A stretch of 64,000 nucleotides of DNA. It comes from Aliidongia dinghuensis (GTDB lineage Bacteria; Pseudomonadota; Alphaproteobacteria; ATCC43930; CGMCC-115725). Below are positions 33,745 through 42,587 of this stretch, in pieces (position 1 is the first letter of the stretch; the number at the start of each line of letters is the position of its first letter). The position numbers and the translations under genes were made by a program. The notes under the pieces were generated by a model, which was given only the letters and a program-made list of their open reading frames with translations, searched no databases and had not been told where the DNA came from. The stretch is from positions 186,001 to 250,000 of the forward strand of contig NZ_BMJQ01000002.1 in NCBI RefSeq assembly GCF_014643535.1. Direction: 5' to 3'.

Positions 33745-33866
33745 TCAGTCGAGGGCCCGCTTGTAGACGGCGCCGTCCTTCATGATCAGCTTGAGCCGGC
33801 GTTCCGGATCCCGCAGCACGCCCAGGTCATCGAGCGGGCAGCCGTCGAGGGCGATGAGGTCGGCGC
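33745..33866 (-). pseudogene. Remnant of a second amidohydrolase gene (C-terminal 40 codons)
   Basis: On the minus strand this encodes DLIALDGCPLDDLGVLRDPE, then RRLKLIMKDGAVYKRALD and a stop, closely matching the C-terminus of the intact amidohydrolase at 35157. The rest of the gene is missing. The break falls inside the 27-bp repeat shared with the AraC gene end. The two copies differ at many positions, so this is the stub of a diverged paralogue, not a recent duplicate. Confidence 0.85.
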
Positions 33867-33884
33867 CCGCCGCGGACGGTGAGC
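33858..33884 (+). repeat. 27-bp exact direct repeat, copy 2 (at pseudogene break)
   Basis: This is identical to 32498-32524. It joins the amidohydrolase remnant to unrelated intergenic DNA, marking a rearrangement breakpoint. Confidence 0.9.
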
Positions 33885-33984
33885 ATGCCGCCGCTCGGGA
33901 CCCGGCGGCACCCCGACATTGATTCTTGGTAATCTCAGAAATGTCACGGGCGACTTCACATGGTAGTCACAACCGCCCGGCAAG

Positions 33985-34007
33985 ATGGTTAACGGAAATT
34001 TAACCAT
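33985..34007. promoter_or_regulatory. Inverted repeat ATGGTTAA-N7-TTAACCAT upstream of secreted propeller gene
   Basis: Perfect 8-bp arms (33985-33992 and 34000-34007) lie 13 nt before the ATG at 34021, overlapping the likely 5' untranslated leader. It could be an operator or an mRNA hairpin ahead of the ribosome site AAGGG. Confidence 0.5.
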
Positions 34008-34020
34008 AAGGGTGACGACC

Positions 34021-35097
34021 ATGCGCGCATCGAACCCCGCATATTTCCTCGGACGGCCTGCGGCTGCGGCGATCCTCGCCCTCGGCCTCGCCGTCTCTTC
34101 GCAGGCGTCCTTCGGCGCGGATACGACCGCGGCCGCTACGGCGCCGACGCCCACGACGGGCTTTACCCTCTCGACCTTCGCCGGCCCGCTCGCCGGGTCG
34201 AGCCAGCCGGACTCGATCGCCGTCGTGGGTGCCACGGTCTGGGTCGGCTACGGCAACACCGGTAACCCGGACGGCACTGGCGGCGCCAAGAGCCAGATCG
34301 TGGAATATTCCAACACCGGTACGGTCCTGCGGGTGCTAACCGTCGCCGGCCACAACGACGGCCTGCGCTACGACGGGGTCAACAAGAAGCTGTGGGCGCT
34401 GCAGAACGAGGATGCCAACGCCAACCTCGTCCTGATCGACCCGACGACGGCTGCGACGGAGCTCTTCACCTTCGGCAAGCCGCTGCACGGTGGCGGCTAT
34501 GACGATATCGTGTTCAAGGATGGCTACACGTACCTGAGCGCGTCCAACCCGACGCTCGACAAGAACGGCAACAACATCGGCCCCGCGATCGTGCGCGCCG
34601 TGCTGCGGCAGAACCACACGGTCGACGTCTATCCGGTGATGTCCGGCACGCCGGAGGCGGTGAACTTCACGTTCGGCACGCCGACCCGGCTCAACCTGAC
34701 CGATCCGGATTCGATGATCCTGACGCCGTGGGGCGACCTGCTGCTCGACGATCAGGGCGACGGTCAGCTCGTCCTGCTCAGGGCGTCCAACTCGAACGAG
34801 CCGCCGATCCAGGTGATCCCGCTGCAGGGCGGCATGCAGATCGACGACACGGCCTTCGTGACGGCGAACCGCGGCTATCTGCTGATCGCGGACCGGAACT
34901 CGAATACGATCTACAAGCTCTCGAGCAACGTCTGGCAGGTCGGCACCGCCTTCTCGGCGTCGACCGGCGTCGCCGCGTCGGGCAGCACGCCCGCGGTCCC
35001 GGCCTATGTCGGCCAGATCGACCTGCACAGCGGCGTGGTGCTGCCGGCCGTCACCAACCTGACGAGCCCGCACGGCCTGGCCTTCGTCGCCCAGTAA
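34021..35097 (+). CDS. Secreted beta-propeller-like protein of unknown function
   Basis: The 358-residue product has a clear signal peptide (AAAAILALGLAVSSQASFGA) and then repeated beta-strand units of the NHL/SMP-30 propeller kind: QPDSIAVVGATVWVGYGNTG, HNDGLRYDGVNKKLWALQNE, GGGYDDIVFKDGYTYLSASN, DSMILTPWGDLLLDDQGDGQ and DDTAFVTANRGYLLIADRNS. It ends ANLTSPHGLAFVAQ-like. ATG 34021 has AAGGG 8 nt upstream. No catalytic residues can be assigned. It is probably periplasmic or extracellular and is transcribed alone, with a terminator at 35109. Confidence 0.75.
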   Translation: MRASNPAYFLGRPAAAAILALGLAVSSQASFGADTTAAATAPTPTTGFTLSTFAGPLAGSSQPDSIAVVGATVWVGYGNTGNPDGTGGAKSQIVEYSNTGTVLRVLTVAGHNDGLRYDGVNKKLWALQNEDANANLVLIDPTTAATELFTFGKPLHGGGYDDIVFKDGYTYLSASNPTLDKNGNNIGPAIVRAVLRQNHTVDVYPVMSGTPEAVNFTFGTPTRLNLTDPDSMILTPWGDLLLDDQGDGQLVLLRASNSNEPPIQVIPLQGGMQIDDTAFVTANRGYLLIADRNSNTIYKLSSNVWQVGTAFSASTGVAASGSTPAVPAYVGQIDLHSGVVLPAVTNLTSPHGLAFVAQ

Positions 35098-35108
35098 GCA
35101 AGTTCAAG

Positions 35109-35145
35109 GCGAGCATCGCCGGCCGTCGTCGGCGGCGATGCTCGC
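35109..35145 (+). terminator. Intrinsic terminator between convergent genes
   Basis: GCGAGCATCGCCG (35109-35121) pairs perfectly with CGGCGATGCTCGC (35133-35145), followed by TTCTT. It ends the propeller gene and possibly the convergent amidohydrolase. Confidence 0.85.
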
Positions 35146-35156
35146 TTCTTGCCTGT

Positions 35157-36398
35157 TCAGTCGAGCGCCTGCTTGTAGATCGTACCGTCCTTCATGATCA
35201 GCTTGAGCCGCCGCTCCGGATCCTGCAGCACGCCCAGGTCGTCCAGCGGATTGCCGTCGACGGCGAGGAGGTCGGCGCGCGCACCCGGTGCCACGACGCC
35301 GATCTCGCCCTCCAGGCGGAACAGCTCTGCCGCATTGGTCGTGGCGGCGCGGATCACGTCGATCGGCTGCTGGATCTCGCCCCGGAGCGCGAACTCGGTC
35401 AGCTGCCGCCGGTGCATGGCGCCCAGCAGGTCGCTGCCGTAGACCAGCTTCACGCCGCTGCGGTGTGCCAGCTCGAGCGCCCGGCTGCCGGCGTCGAGCA
35501 CGTCGAAGATCTTGGCGTGCATATCGGCCGGCAATCCCACCTTGACGCCTTCCTCGGCGAGCGCGTGATAGGTCGCGAGCGTCGGCACCAGGAACGCGTC
35601 ATGCTCCAGGAACTTCGCGATGCTCGTCTCGTCGAGCAGGTTGCCGTGCTCGATCGAGCGGACGCCGCAGTCGAGCGCCCGGTTGATGGCGCGGGCGGTA
35701 TAGGCATGGGCCATGACATAGATCGAGGCGCCCTCGGCCTCCTCGACCGCCGCCTTGATCTCCTCGATCGAGAATTGCGTGCTGGTGATGCGGTCGGTCG
35801 GCGAGGAGACGCCGCCGGACGCCATGATCTTGATCTGGGTGGCACCCTTGCGGATCTCGTGGCGGCAGGCGCGGCGCACCTCGGCGACGCCGTCGCACAC
35901 CACGCCCAGGCCCGCGCAGCAGAAGCAGCCCTCGAAACTGTGCTCGCCGCGTGAGCGCATGTCGCCGTGGCCGCCGGTCTGCGACAAGGCATGGCCGCAG
36001 AACAGGATGCGCGGGCCGGTGAGGTACCCCTCGGCGACGGCATCGGCCAGGCCGAAGTCGGCGCCGCCGGCATCGCGCACGGTCGTGAAGCCGCGCATCA
36101 GCATGCCTTCCAGGATCTCGCCCGCGCGCGCCGCGACATAGGTCGGCGACCAGCGGGTCAAGGCGGCGAAATCGGGCGTCGCCGCGGTCAGGTGGACGTG
36201 GGCGTCGGCGAGGCCGGGCATCAGCGTCAGGCCGCGGAGGTCGATGACGCGCGCCGCGGCCGGCGCCGGGCCGTTGGCATAATCGATCTCGGCGATCCGG
36301 CCGTCGCGGACCAGGACCGTCCGGTCGGCAAGGATCTCGCCCGCCACGGTGTCGAGGATCTGGGCATTGCGCAGCAGGGTGATCTGGGGCTCGCTCAC
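35157..36398 (-). CDS. Metal-dependent amidohydrolase (imidazolonepropionase/prolidase-like)
   Basis: The product has the amidohydrolase beta-sandwich start (ITLLRNAQILDTVAGEILAD) and the metal motif GLADAHVHL. It also has KIMASGGVSSPTDRI with the metal-bridging Lys region, HAYTARAINRALDCGVRSIE with ligand His residues (SIEHG), and the C-terminal Asp in LVYGSDLLG. It ends ADLLAVDGNPLDDLGVLQD, as in Met_dep_hydrolase_A proteins that cleave Xaa-Pro/Arg/Lys dipeptides. GTG 36398 is preferred; GTG 36458 would add 20 residues. It neighbours a HAD dehalogenase on the other strand. The substrate is unknown. Confidence 0.88.
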   Translation of the reverse strand: MSEPQITLLRNAQILDTVAGEILADRTVLVRDGRIAEIDYANGPAPAAARVIDLRGLTLMPGLADAHVHLTAATPDFAALTRWSPTYVAARAGEILEGMLMRGFTTVRDAGGADFGLADAVAEGYLTGPRILFCGHALSQTGGHGDMRSRGEHSFEGCFCCAGLGVVCDGVAEVRRACRHEIRKGATQIKIMASGGVSSPTDRITSTQFSIEEIKAAVEEAEGASIYVMAHAYTARAINRALDCGVRSIEHGNLLDETSIAKFLEHDAFLVPTLATYHALAEEGVKVGLPADMHAKIFDVLDAGSRALELAHRSGVKLVYGSDLLGAMHRRQLTEFALRGEIQQPIDVIRAATTNAAELFRLEGEIGVVAPGARADLLAVDGNPLDDLGVLQDPERRLKLIMKDGTIYKQALD

Positions 36399-36624
36399 GG
36401 CTCTGGTCCGCCTTTCGTCGATGGGGAGCCCGGCGCCGCTGCGTCCAGGCTTGCTCACTTAAGGATATTAGGAAGCCGGCTGCAGCAGGAATTGCTAAGT
36501 TTCGGCAGATCGCTCTGCAGATCCTCTGTCGCGTGGCTGAACTTTGGCGCCCCATCCTGCGGGCCTGCCGCTAGGCTCTGGGACATGGTCGCCGGTCGAT
36601 GGCGACGGGATCAAGGAGGGAGCC

Positions 36625-37374
36625 ATGACCCAGGTGAACGAGTTCAGCACGCTTACTTTCGACTGCTACGGCACGCTCATCGATTGGGAGCGCGGCATCC
36701 TGAACGAGCTTCGGCCGTGGGTCGATCGGCAGGGTCGCCAGGGCCTGAGCGACGACGAGATCCTGGAGACGTTCGGCCAGACCGAGGCCGCCTGCGAGGC
36801 CGAGACGCCGGCGACGCTCTATCCGCAGATCCTGGAGGAGGTGCACCGGCGGCTCGCCCGGCAGTGGGAGATCCGGTCGGCGGCCGACGAGACGGCGGAT
36901 TTCGGCCAGTCGGTCGGCCGCTGGCCGGCCTTCGCCGACAGCGCCACGGCGCTGCAGTATCTGAAGCGCTATTACAAGCTGGTCATCCTGTCGAACGTCG
37001 ACCGGGCGTCCTTCGCGCTCAGCAACCAGAAGCTCGGCGTCGAGTTCGACCGCGTCATCACGGCCGAAGACGTCGGCTCCTACAAGCCGAACCTGCGGAA
37101 TTTCCAGTATGCGCTCGCCGATCTGGAGCGCTCGCTGGGCGTTGGCCCGTCGCAGATCCTGCATACGGCGCAGAGCATCTTCCACGACGTGGTACCGGCG
37201 AAACAGGTCGGCCTCACCACGCTCTGGATCAACCGGCGCAAGGAGGTCGGCGGCTGGGGTGCCACGCCAATGCCGGCCGCCGCCGGCGATGCCGCCAAGC
37301 CGCATTTCCAGGTCGCGAGCATGGCCGAGTTCGTGGCGCTGCATCAGGCCCATCTGCGTGGTGAAACGGCCTGA
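36625..37374 (+). CDS. HAD-superfamily hydrolase, type II haloacid dehalogenase-like
   Basis: The 249-residue protein starts at ATG 36625 after AAGGAGGG. The nucleophile motif LTFDCYGTLIDWE, the motif II segment LVILSNVDRASF and the late motifs KPNLRNFQYAL and ILHTAQSIFHDVVPA place it with L-2-haloacid dehalogenases. It is co-directional with the Lrp-type regulator 35 nt downstream. The true substrate may be a phosphate ester rather than a haloacid. Confidence 0.88.
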   Translation: MTQVNEFSTLTFDCYGTLIDWERGILNELRPWVDRQGRQGLSDDEILETFGQTEAACEAETPATLYPQILEEVHRRLARQWEIRSAADETADFGQSVGRWPAFADSATALQYLKRYYKLVILSNVDRASFALSNQKLGVEFDRVITAEDVGSYKPNLRNFQYALADLERSLGVGPSQILHTAQSIFHDVVPAKQVGLTTLWINRRKEVGGWGATPMPAAAGDAAKPHFQVASMAEFVALHQAHLRGETA

Positions 37375-37409
37375 GCGATGGCGTCGATCGACCGGACGAG
37401 GGGGCGGCC

Positions 37410-37919
37410 ATGAAGCGCGGCGACGGGGGCGCCATCAGGCTGGACCGGCTGGATCTCAAGATCCTCGCGGCGCTGCAGGCCTCGGGCCGGATGACGAACC
37501 TCGATCTGGCCCAGGCGGTCGGCCTGTCCGCGACCCCCTGCCTGCAACGCGTGAAGCGCATGGAGGCGGCCGGCTATATCCGCGGCTATGGGGCGGAGCT
37601 CGACATCGACCGGCTGGCGAGCAGCATCACCGTCTTCACCCAGGTGATGCTGCGCAACCACCGGCGCGAGGATTTCCTCCGGTTCGAGCGCGGCATCCAG
37701 GACATCCCGCATATCCTGAACTGCTTCCTGGTCACCGGCGGCTACGACTACCTGGCGCAGTTCATCGCCCGTGACATCCTCGACTATCAGCTCGCGGTCG
37801 AAAGCCTGCTCGATCGCGATCTCGGCGTCGAAAAATACTTCAGCTACGTCGCGATCAAGCAGGTGAAGCGCAGCGGCGGCTATCCGCTGGCCTTGCTCAT
37901 GCCCGAGGCCCAAGACTGA
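37410..37919 (+). CDS. Lrp/AsnC-family transcriptional regulator
   Basis: The 169-residue protein has an N-terminal HTH (LDRLDLKILAALQASGRMTN, GLSATPCLQRVKRMEAAGYI) and the RAM ligand-binding domain (LNCFLVTGGYDYLAQFIARD). Such proteins sense amino acids and bend DNA. It follows the HAD gene in the same direction and converges on a MocR gene, so no obvious local operon target is visible. Confidence 0.93.
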   Translation: MKRGDGGAIRLDRLDLKILAALQASGRMTNLDLAQAVGLSATPCLQRVKRMEAAGYIRGYGAELDIDRLASSITVFTQVMLRNHRREDFLRFERGIQDIPHILNCFLVTGGYDYLAQFIARDILDYQLAVESLLDRDLGVEKYFSYVAIKQVKRSGGYPLALLMPEAQD

Positions 37920-37938
37920 AGGCCCCAAGACCGAAGGC

Positions 37939-39336
37939 TCAGACCACGAGCGCCGACAGCCGTGGGCGCTCGGCCAGCAGGTCGGCGACGACGGCGAGGC
38001 CGGCGCTAAGTTCGTCCCGTGTGCGCGCGGCACCGAGGCTGAGGCGTACCGCCTCGGGCGCCGTTCCAGCGGCGAATTGGTCGGCACCGACCACGCCGAT
38101 GCCGGCCGAGCGCAGCCGGGCCACGAACATCGCTGAGGTCCAGGGCGGCGGCAGGGCGAGCCAGGCATGGAACGCGTCCACCGGCGCTGACAGGACGCCG
38201 TCGGGCAGCAGGGCGCGCAGGATCGCCCGCCGGGCGGCGGCCTCGGCCCGGATCGCCGCCGTCACTGCGTCGGCCGTGCCGTCCTCGATCCAGCGCGTCG
38301 CGGTCGCCACCGTCAGCGGCGATGCCATGGTGGTCGTGGCCCGGATGGCCCCGGCAAGGCGCGCCGCGGCACTGGCGTCCGGCGGCACGACATAGGCGAC
38401 GCGCAGCGCCGGCGACAGGCATTTCGCAAGGCCGGCCACATAATAGGTAAGCTCGGGCGCCAGCGTCGCGAGCGGCGGCAGTGGTGCTGCCGGCAGCATG
38501 GCGTAGGCGTCGTCCTCGATGATCGGCACGCCGTGCTCGCGCGCGACTGCGGCGATCGCGGTTCGCCGCGCCAGGGACATCGTCGCCGTCGTCGGATTGT
38601 GCAGGGTCGGCGTGCAATAAAGCGCCTTCGGCCGCTCGCGCCGGCAGGCCGCGGCGAAGGCCTCGGGCACCAGACCCTCGGCATCAATCTCGACGGGGGC
38701 GAGGCGCAGGCGGAGATGAGATGCGAGCGCCCTGAAGCCAGGATAGGTCAGCGCCTCGACACAGACGACGTCGCCCGGCACCGTGAGCTGGCTGGTGATT
38801 GCGAGCAGCGCGCCTTGGGTCCCGGCCGAAACCAGGAGGCGCTCCGTCGCGAGCAAAGGGAAGCGCCGGCCAAGCCATTGGGCGCCCGCTGCGCGGTCTT
38901 GCACCGTGCCGCCCGGCTCCTGGTAGCAGAGCAGCAGGTCGAGCCCGTCGCCGGCTTCCAGGGTGGCGATGCCCTGCCACAGCCGTGCGGCGAGCCGCGC
39001 ATCGGCAAAGCGCGGCGGCAGGTTCATCGCCATGTCGACGATGCTGGACGAAGGGCTGAGCGCGCGCGGCGATGGCCGTGCCCGGACGAACGTGCCATGG
39101 CCGACCCGGCCCTCGATCAGCCCGCGCCGGCGCGCCTCCGTATAGGCGCGGGTTACGGTTGTGAAATCGATCCCGAGCGCTTCGGCCAGGCGGCGCTGAG
39201 TCGGCAGGCGGGTGCCCGCGGCGAGCGCGCCGGATTGGATGTCCGACGCGAGCGCGTCCGCAATCGCGAGATATAGGGGGCCGCCGCCCTTGCGGATGGC
39301 CGGCTGCCAGGGCGCAGTTTCTTCATCCTCGGCCAT
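37939..39336 (-). CDS. MocR-type regulator, second copy
   Basis: The 465-residue product has a GntR HTH (GTRLPTQRRLAEALGIDFTT, VTRAYTEARRRGLIEGRVGH). The aminotransferase domain contains YCTPTLHNPTTATMSLARRT, IIEDDAYAML and the PLP-lysine segment AGLAKCLSPALRVAYVV. It is clearly paralogous to the protein at 29409. It is divergent from the 91-codon membrane protein gene at 39444, and the 107-bp gap contains the dyad TATGGA-N8-TCCATA, a candidate operator, so the small membrane protein is the likely target. Confidence 0.92.
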   Translation of the reverse strand: MAEDEETAPWQPAIRKGGGPLYLAIADALASDIQSGALAAGTRLPTQRRLAEALGIDFTTVTRAYTEARRRGLIEGRVGHGTFVRARPSPRALSPSSSIVDMAMNLPPRFADARLAARLWQGIATLEAGDGLDLLLCYQEPGGTVQDRAAGAQWLGRRFPLLATERLLVSAGTQGALLAITSQLTVPGDVVCVEALTYPGFRALASHLRLRLAPVEIDAEGLVPEAFAAACRRERPKALYCTPTLHNPTTATMSLARRTAIAAVAREHGVPIIEDDAYAMLPAAPLPPLATLAPELTYYVAGLAKCLSPALRVAYVVPPDASAAARLAGAIRATTTMASPLTVATATRWIEDGTADAVTAAIRAEAAARRAILRALLPDGVLSAPVDAFHAWLALPPPWTSAMFVARLRSAGIGVVGADQFAAGTAPEAVRLSLGAARTRDELSAGLAVVADLLAERPRLSALVV

Positions 39337-39357
39337 TGCGCCTACTCCGCTCCTGCA

Positions 39358-39402
39358 TATATATGTACATTATATGGATTTAATGGTCCATACAAGCGGC
39401 AT
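39358..39402. promoter_or_regulatory. Divergent AT-rich promoter region with dyad TATGGA-N8-TCCATA
   Basis: The intergenic region between mocR (start 39336) and the small membrane gene (start 39444) is unusually AT-rich, with alternating TA steps and the short dyad near 39374-39393. It is the natural place for the MocR binding site; no experimental consensus is applied. Confidence 0.45.
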
Positions 39403-39443
39403 ACAATGCAGATATTGGCGCCGCGAATCCCTAGGAGGGACGC

Positions 39444-39719
39444 ATGCCTGCCACCAGAGGCGACAAGATCTTCGCCGTCAGCATCACGCTCGCGATGCTC
39501 GCCGGTTTCGTCGTCATCCTGTTCCGGTCGATCGAGTTCTGGAACTACATCCCGGGCAGCCTCGATCCGGCCGGGCGCGTGCCGATGGTGCTCGGCATTG
39601 TCGGCATGCTGATCCTGGCCGCGATCATCGTCGGCGTGTATTTCCGCGGCCGTCAGCAGGAGATCCGCGACGCCGAGGCCGAGGAGCAGGAAGAGGCGGA
39701 GCGCGAGCAGCGGAAATAG
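39444..39719 (+). CDS. Small two-helix membrane protein, unknown function
   Basis: The 91-residue protein starts after an excellent ribosome site (AGGAGGG). It has two transmembrane helices (FAVSITLAMLAGFVVILFRS and MVLGIVGMLILAAIIVGVYF) and a strongly acidic/charged tail (RDAEAEEQEEAEREQRK), probably cytoplasmic. It faces the MocR gene and may be its regulatory target. I recognise no family. The terminal coiled-coil-like charge pattern hints at a partner protein. Confidence 0.75.
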   Translation: MPATRGDKIFAVSITLAMLAGFVVILFRSIEFWNYIPGSLDPAGRVPMVLGIVGMLILAAIIVGVYFRGRQQEIRDAEAEEQEEAEREQRK

Positions 39720-39733
39720 CGGGCGCGGGATCT

Positions 39734-41368
39734 CTAGGCGAGGCCGGCGGCGTAGCCGTCGCGCTGCGGGTCGGCGCCGCCCTCGAGCTGGCCGTCCCAG
39801 CAGGTGATGCCGTGCGGGGCTGCGAAGGGGTAGGAGAGCGGCGAGCGTTTTACCGCGTAGCCTTTGGCCGTGAGCGCGTGCTCGACGCGGCGCGGGATGC
39901 GGTTCGAGATGTCGATCGCGTCCGAGGTGGCGCTGAAGCGTGGTGCTGCGACCGCTTCTGCGACCGGCATGCCCCAGTCGAGCACATTCAGCAGGACCTG
40001 CAGGATGGCCGGGCCGATCCAGGCGCCGCCGGGCGCCCCCAACGTGAAGACCGGCGTCTCGCCTTCGAACACGATGGTTGGGCTCATCGACGAGAAGCGC
40101 CGCTTGCCCGGTGCGATGGAGCCGGCGCGGCCGGGACGCGGGTCGTACCAGTTCATGGCACCGTTCAGCATGAAGCCCACGCCCGGCGGGATGACGCCGG
40201 ACGGCACGCCGTTGGTGTGGGTCAGCGAGACGACCATGCCGTCGGCATCGATGCAGGACACGGTCGTCGTGTGCTGGCTGTCGCCCGTGATGCGGACGAG
40301 CGGCGTCTTCTCGCCGCGCCGGATCCGGGCAGCACACTCGTCGGCATAGGCGTCCGACAGCAGCCGGTCGAGCGGCGGCGCCACGAAGTCCGGGTCGCCG
40401 ATGAACCGGTCCTTGTCGGCGCCGGCGATCTTCATCGCCTCGGCGACGATTGCGATATAGTCGGCGCCGTTGTGCGCGAGCGCCGTGAGCACGAACCGCT
40501 CCAGGATGCGCAGCGCCTCCGCGACATAGATGCCGCCGGCCGGCGGCGGCGGGGCCGAGATCCGGCGGCCGCGGTAGTTGACTTCGAGCGGCGCCTTCCG
40601 CTGCACCCGGAAGCCCGCGAGATCGGCGCGCGTCATGAGCCCACCGTGCGCCGCCATGTCATCGGCGATGCGCCGGGCGATCTCGCCGGTGTAGAAACTG
40701 TCGGCCCCATCGCGCGCCAGGTTGGCGAGCGTCTCAGCGAGCGCCGGGTTCCGGACCGCGTCGCCGAGCTTCTTCGGCGTGCCGTCGGGCCGCAGGTAGA
40801 GCTCGCGGCCGTCGGCCGTCAGCGCCAGCTTGTCGGCATAGGGCCGGCGCCCGACGCTCGTCTCGTTGAGCGCGAACATCGACGCCACATGCGGGCGGAT
40901 GAGCCAACCGTCGCGCGCGAAGCCGATCGCCGGCCCGAACAGTTCGGCCCAGGCGAGCCGGCCAAACGCGCGATGCGCGTCGCCGAATACGCGCACGATG
41001 CCCGGCGTGGTGACGGCGGCGTGGCCCAGCTCGTTGACCGCGCCCTTCAGTACATAGCCGTAGCCGTCGCTGCATTCGCGCTCGAAGATGTCGGCCCACA
41101 TGTCGGGCGTCGCCGCCGCAGGGCAGGTCGACAGCCCGTCGAATACGGTTGCCTGCCCATTCGCCGGGTCGAAGATCTGCAGGCTGCCAAGGCCGCCCAA
41201 ACCACACATGGCCGGATCGACCACGCCCTGGGTCAGCGCGCAGGCGACGACGGCGTCGAGCGCGTTGCCGCCGGCCTCGAGCACCGCGAGGCCAGCCTCA
41301 GTTGCCTCCGGCTGCGGCGCCACGATCATGGCCTTATAGGCGGGACGGCGACGGCTCGGTCTCGGCAT
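39734..41368 (-). CDS. ggt: Gamma-glutamyltransferase-family protein
   Basis: GGT is an Ntn-hydrolase that self-cleaves and transfers or hydrolyses gamma-glutamyl groups, for example from glutathione. The 544-residue protein has the N-terminal substrate region (EAGLAVLEAGGNALDAVVAC) and the cleavage/nucleophile site DSQHTTTVSCIDADGMVVSL, where the first Thr of TTxxSC is catalytic. The C-terminal motif GAPGGAWIGPAILQVLLNVL is also present. No signal peptide is seen, so it is either cytoplasmic or one of the GGT-like acylases such as CapD or cephalosporin acylase relatives. It is transcribed alone on the minus strand. Confidence 0.9.
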   Translation of the reverse strand: MPRPSRRRPAYKAMIVAPQPEATEAGLAVLEAGGNALDAVVACALTQGVVDPAMCGLGGLGSLQIFDPANGQATVFDGLSTCPAAATPDMWADIFERECSDGYGYVLKGAVNELGHAAVTTPGIVRVFGDAHRAFGRLAWAELFGPAIGFARDGWLIRPHVASMFALNETSVGRRPYADKLALTADGRELYLRPDGTPKKLGDAVRNPALAETLANLARDGADSFYTGEIARRIADDMAAHGGLMTRADLAGFRVQRKAPLEVNYRGRRISAPPPPAGGIYVAEALRILERFVLTALAHNGADYIAIVAEAMKIAGADKDRFIGDPDFVAPPLDRLLSDAYADECAARIRRGEKTPLVRITGDSQHTTTVSCIDADGMVVSLTHTNGVPSGVIPPGVGFMLNGAMNWYDPRPGRAGSIAPGKRRFSSMSPTIVFEGETPVFTLGAPGGAWIGPAILQVLLNVLDWGMPVAEAVAAPRFSATSDAIDISNRIPRRVEHALTAKGYAVKRSPLSYPFAAPHGITCWDGQLEGGADPQRDGYAAGLA

Positions 41369-41455
41369 GGCGGGCTTCCTGGCTGATGGGCGGGACTGGG
41401 TGGGAGGCGGGACTGGGTGAGAGGCGGGGTGAAACTCTAGCCTAAGGCATGCCGA

Positions 41456-41511
41456 GGATCATCGCATGCGGCGCGCTGCTTTGCCGCTGGCCGTGCTTCA
41501 TGCGATGATCC
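41456..41511. repeat. 13-bp perfect inverted repeat upstream of the dioxygenase gene
   Basis: GGATCATCGCATG (41456-41468) and CATGCGATGATCC (41499-41511) flank a 30-nt spacer in the divergent region between ggt and the TauD gene. The spacing allows DNA looping or a tetrameric regulator; a long-loop hairpin is the alternative. Confidence 0.6.
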
Positions 41512-41624
41512 CGAGGGCCGAACGCCGCCAGCTGACCCCACAAATGCTGGATAATTTGGCCCGCGCCGGTAGTGAAGTGTTAACCCCTCAGGGCGTGAAG
41601 TCGGCCGAAATCCTCTATCCTCGG

Positions 41625-42536
41625 ATGTGCAGCATGGTTCAGGATCCGCAACCGATCGACGCCCCGGCCAGCTATCTGCCGCCGATCGAGATCGTGCCGA
41701 CCGGTGCGGCTCTTGGCGCCGAGATCCGCGGCGTCGACCTTGCGTCGATCGACGATGCCGAGTTCCAGGCGGTCCATCAGGTTTGGCTCGATTACAGTGT
41801 GCTGCTGTTCCGCGACCAGGCGCTGGAGGACGAGGACCTGATCCATTTCAGCCGGCGCTTCGGCACGCTCGATTTCGCGCCGGTCCAGGAGACCGGGCGC
41901 CGCTTCGTCGAGGGCTATCCCGAGATCTATGTCGTCTCGAACGTGCTCGGCGCCGACGGCGAGCCGATCGGCAGCCTCGGTTCGGGTGAGGCGGTCTGGC
42001 ACACCGACATGTCTTATCTGGTCGAGCCACCCAAGATGAGCATGCTCTATGCGCTCGAGGTGCCGCCCGTCGGCGGCGAGACCGGCTTCTGCAGCATGTA
42101 CGCGGCCTACGACAATCTGCCGGACGGCTTGAAGCGCCGCATCGACGGCCTCACGATCAAGCACGACGGCACCTACAACAGCGGCGGCTACCTGCGGCAG
42201 GGCGTCACCGCGACCGACGATCCGCGCACCTCGCCCGGCGCCGTGCATCCGCTCGTCTGCACCCATCCGGAGACCGGCCGGCGCAATCTCTATCTCGGCC
42301 GGCGGCGCAACGCCTACCTCCTGGGCCTGGCGCTCGAGGAGTCGGAGGCGCTGCTTGACGAGCTTTGGGGCTGCGCCACGCGGCCGGAACTCAGCTGGTA
42401 CAACAACTGGCGGGTCGGCGACCTGGTCATGTGGGACAACCGCTGCACCATGCATCGGCGCAATCCCTTCGCGGCCGACAGCCGGCGCGTCATGCACCGC
42501 ACCCAGGTCCAGGGACAGGAACGCCCAACGGCCTGA
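41625..42536 (+). CDS. TauD/TfdA-family Fe(II)/2-oxoglutarate dioxygenase
   Basis: These enzymes hydroxylate substrates such as taurine or 2,4-D using 2-oxoglutarate. The product shows the family start PIEIVPTGAALGAEIRGVDL, the Fe ligands in VWHTDMSYL (HxD) and NRCTMHRRNPF (distal His), and the 2-oxoglutarate Arg in RRVMHRTQV. The start is uncertain (ATG 41625 or 41634); a longer open frame upstream lacks family sequence. It precedes an MFS transporter and a chemoreceptor on the same strand, suggesting uptake, sensing and oxidation of one compound. Confidence 0.9.
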   Translation: MCSMVQDPQPIDAPASYLPPIEIVPTGAALGAEIRGVDLASIDDAEFQAVHQVWLDYSVLLFRDQALEDEDLIHFSRRFGTLDFAPVQETGRRFVEGYPEIYVVSNVLGADGEPIGSLGSGEAVWHTDMSYLVEPPKMSMLYALEVPPVGGETGFCSMYAAYDNLPDGLKRRIDGLTIKHDGTYNSGGYLRQGVTATDDPRTSPGAVHPLVCTHPETGRRNLYLGRRRNAYLLGLALEESEALLDELWGCATRPELSWYNNWRVGDLVMWDNRCTMHRRNPFAADSRRVMHRTQVQGQERPTA

Positions 42537-42587
42537 GCTTTCCGGCCTCGCGAACAAGAACGGTCCAGCAAGGACAACGCAGCAAGG

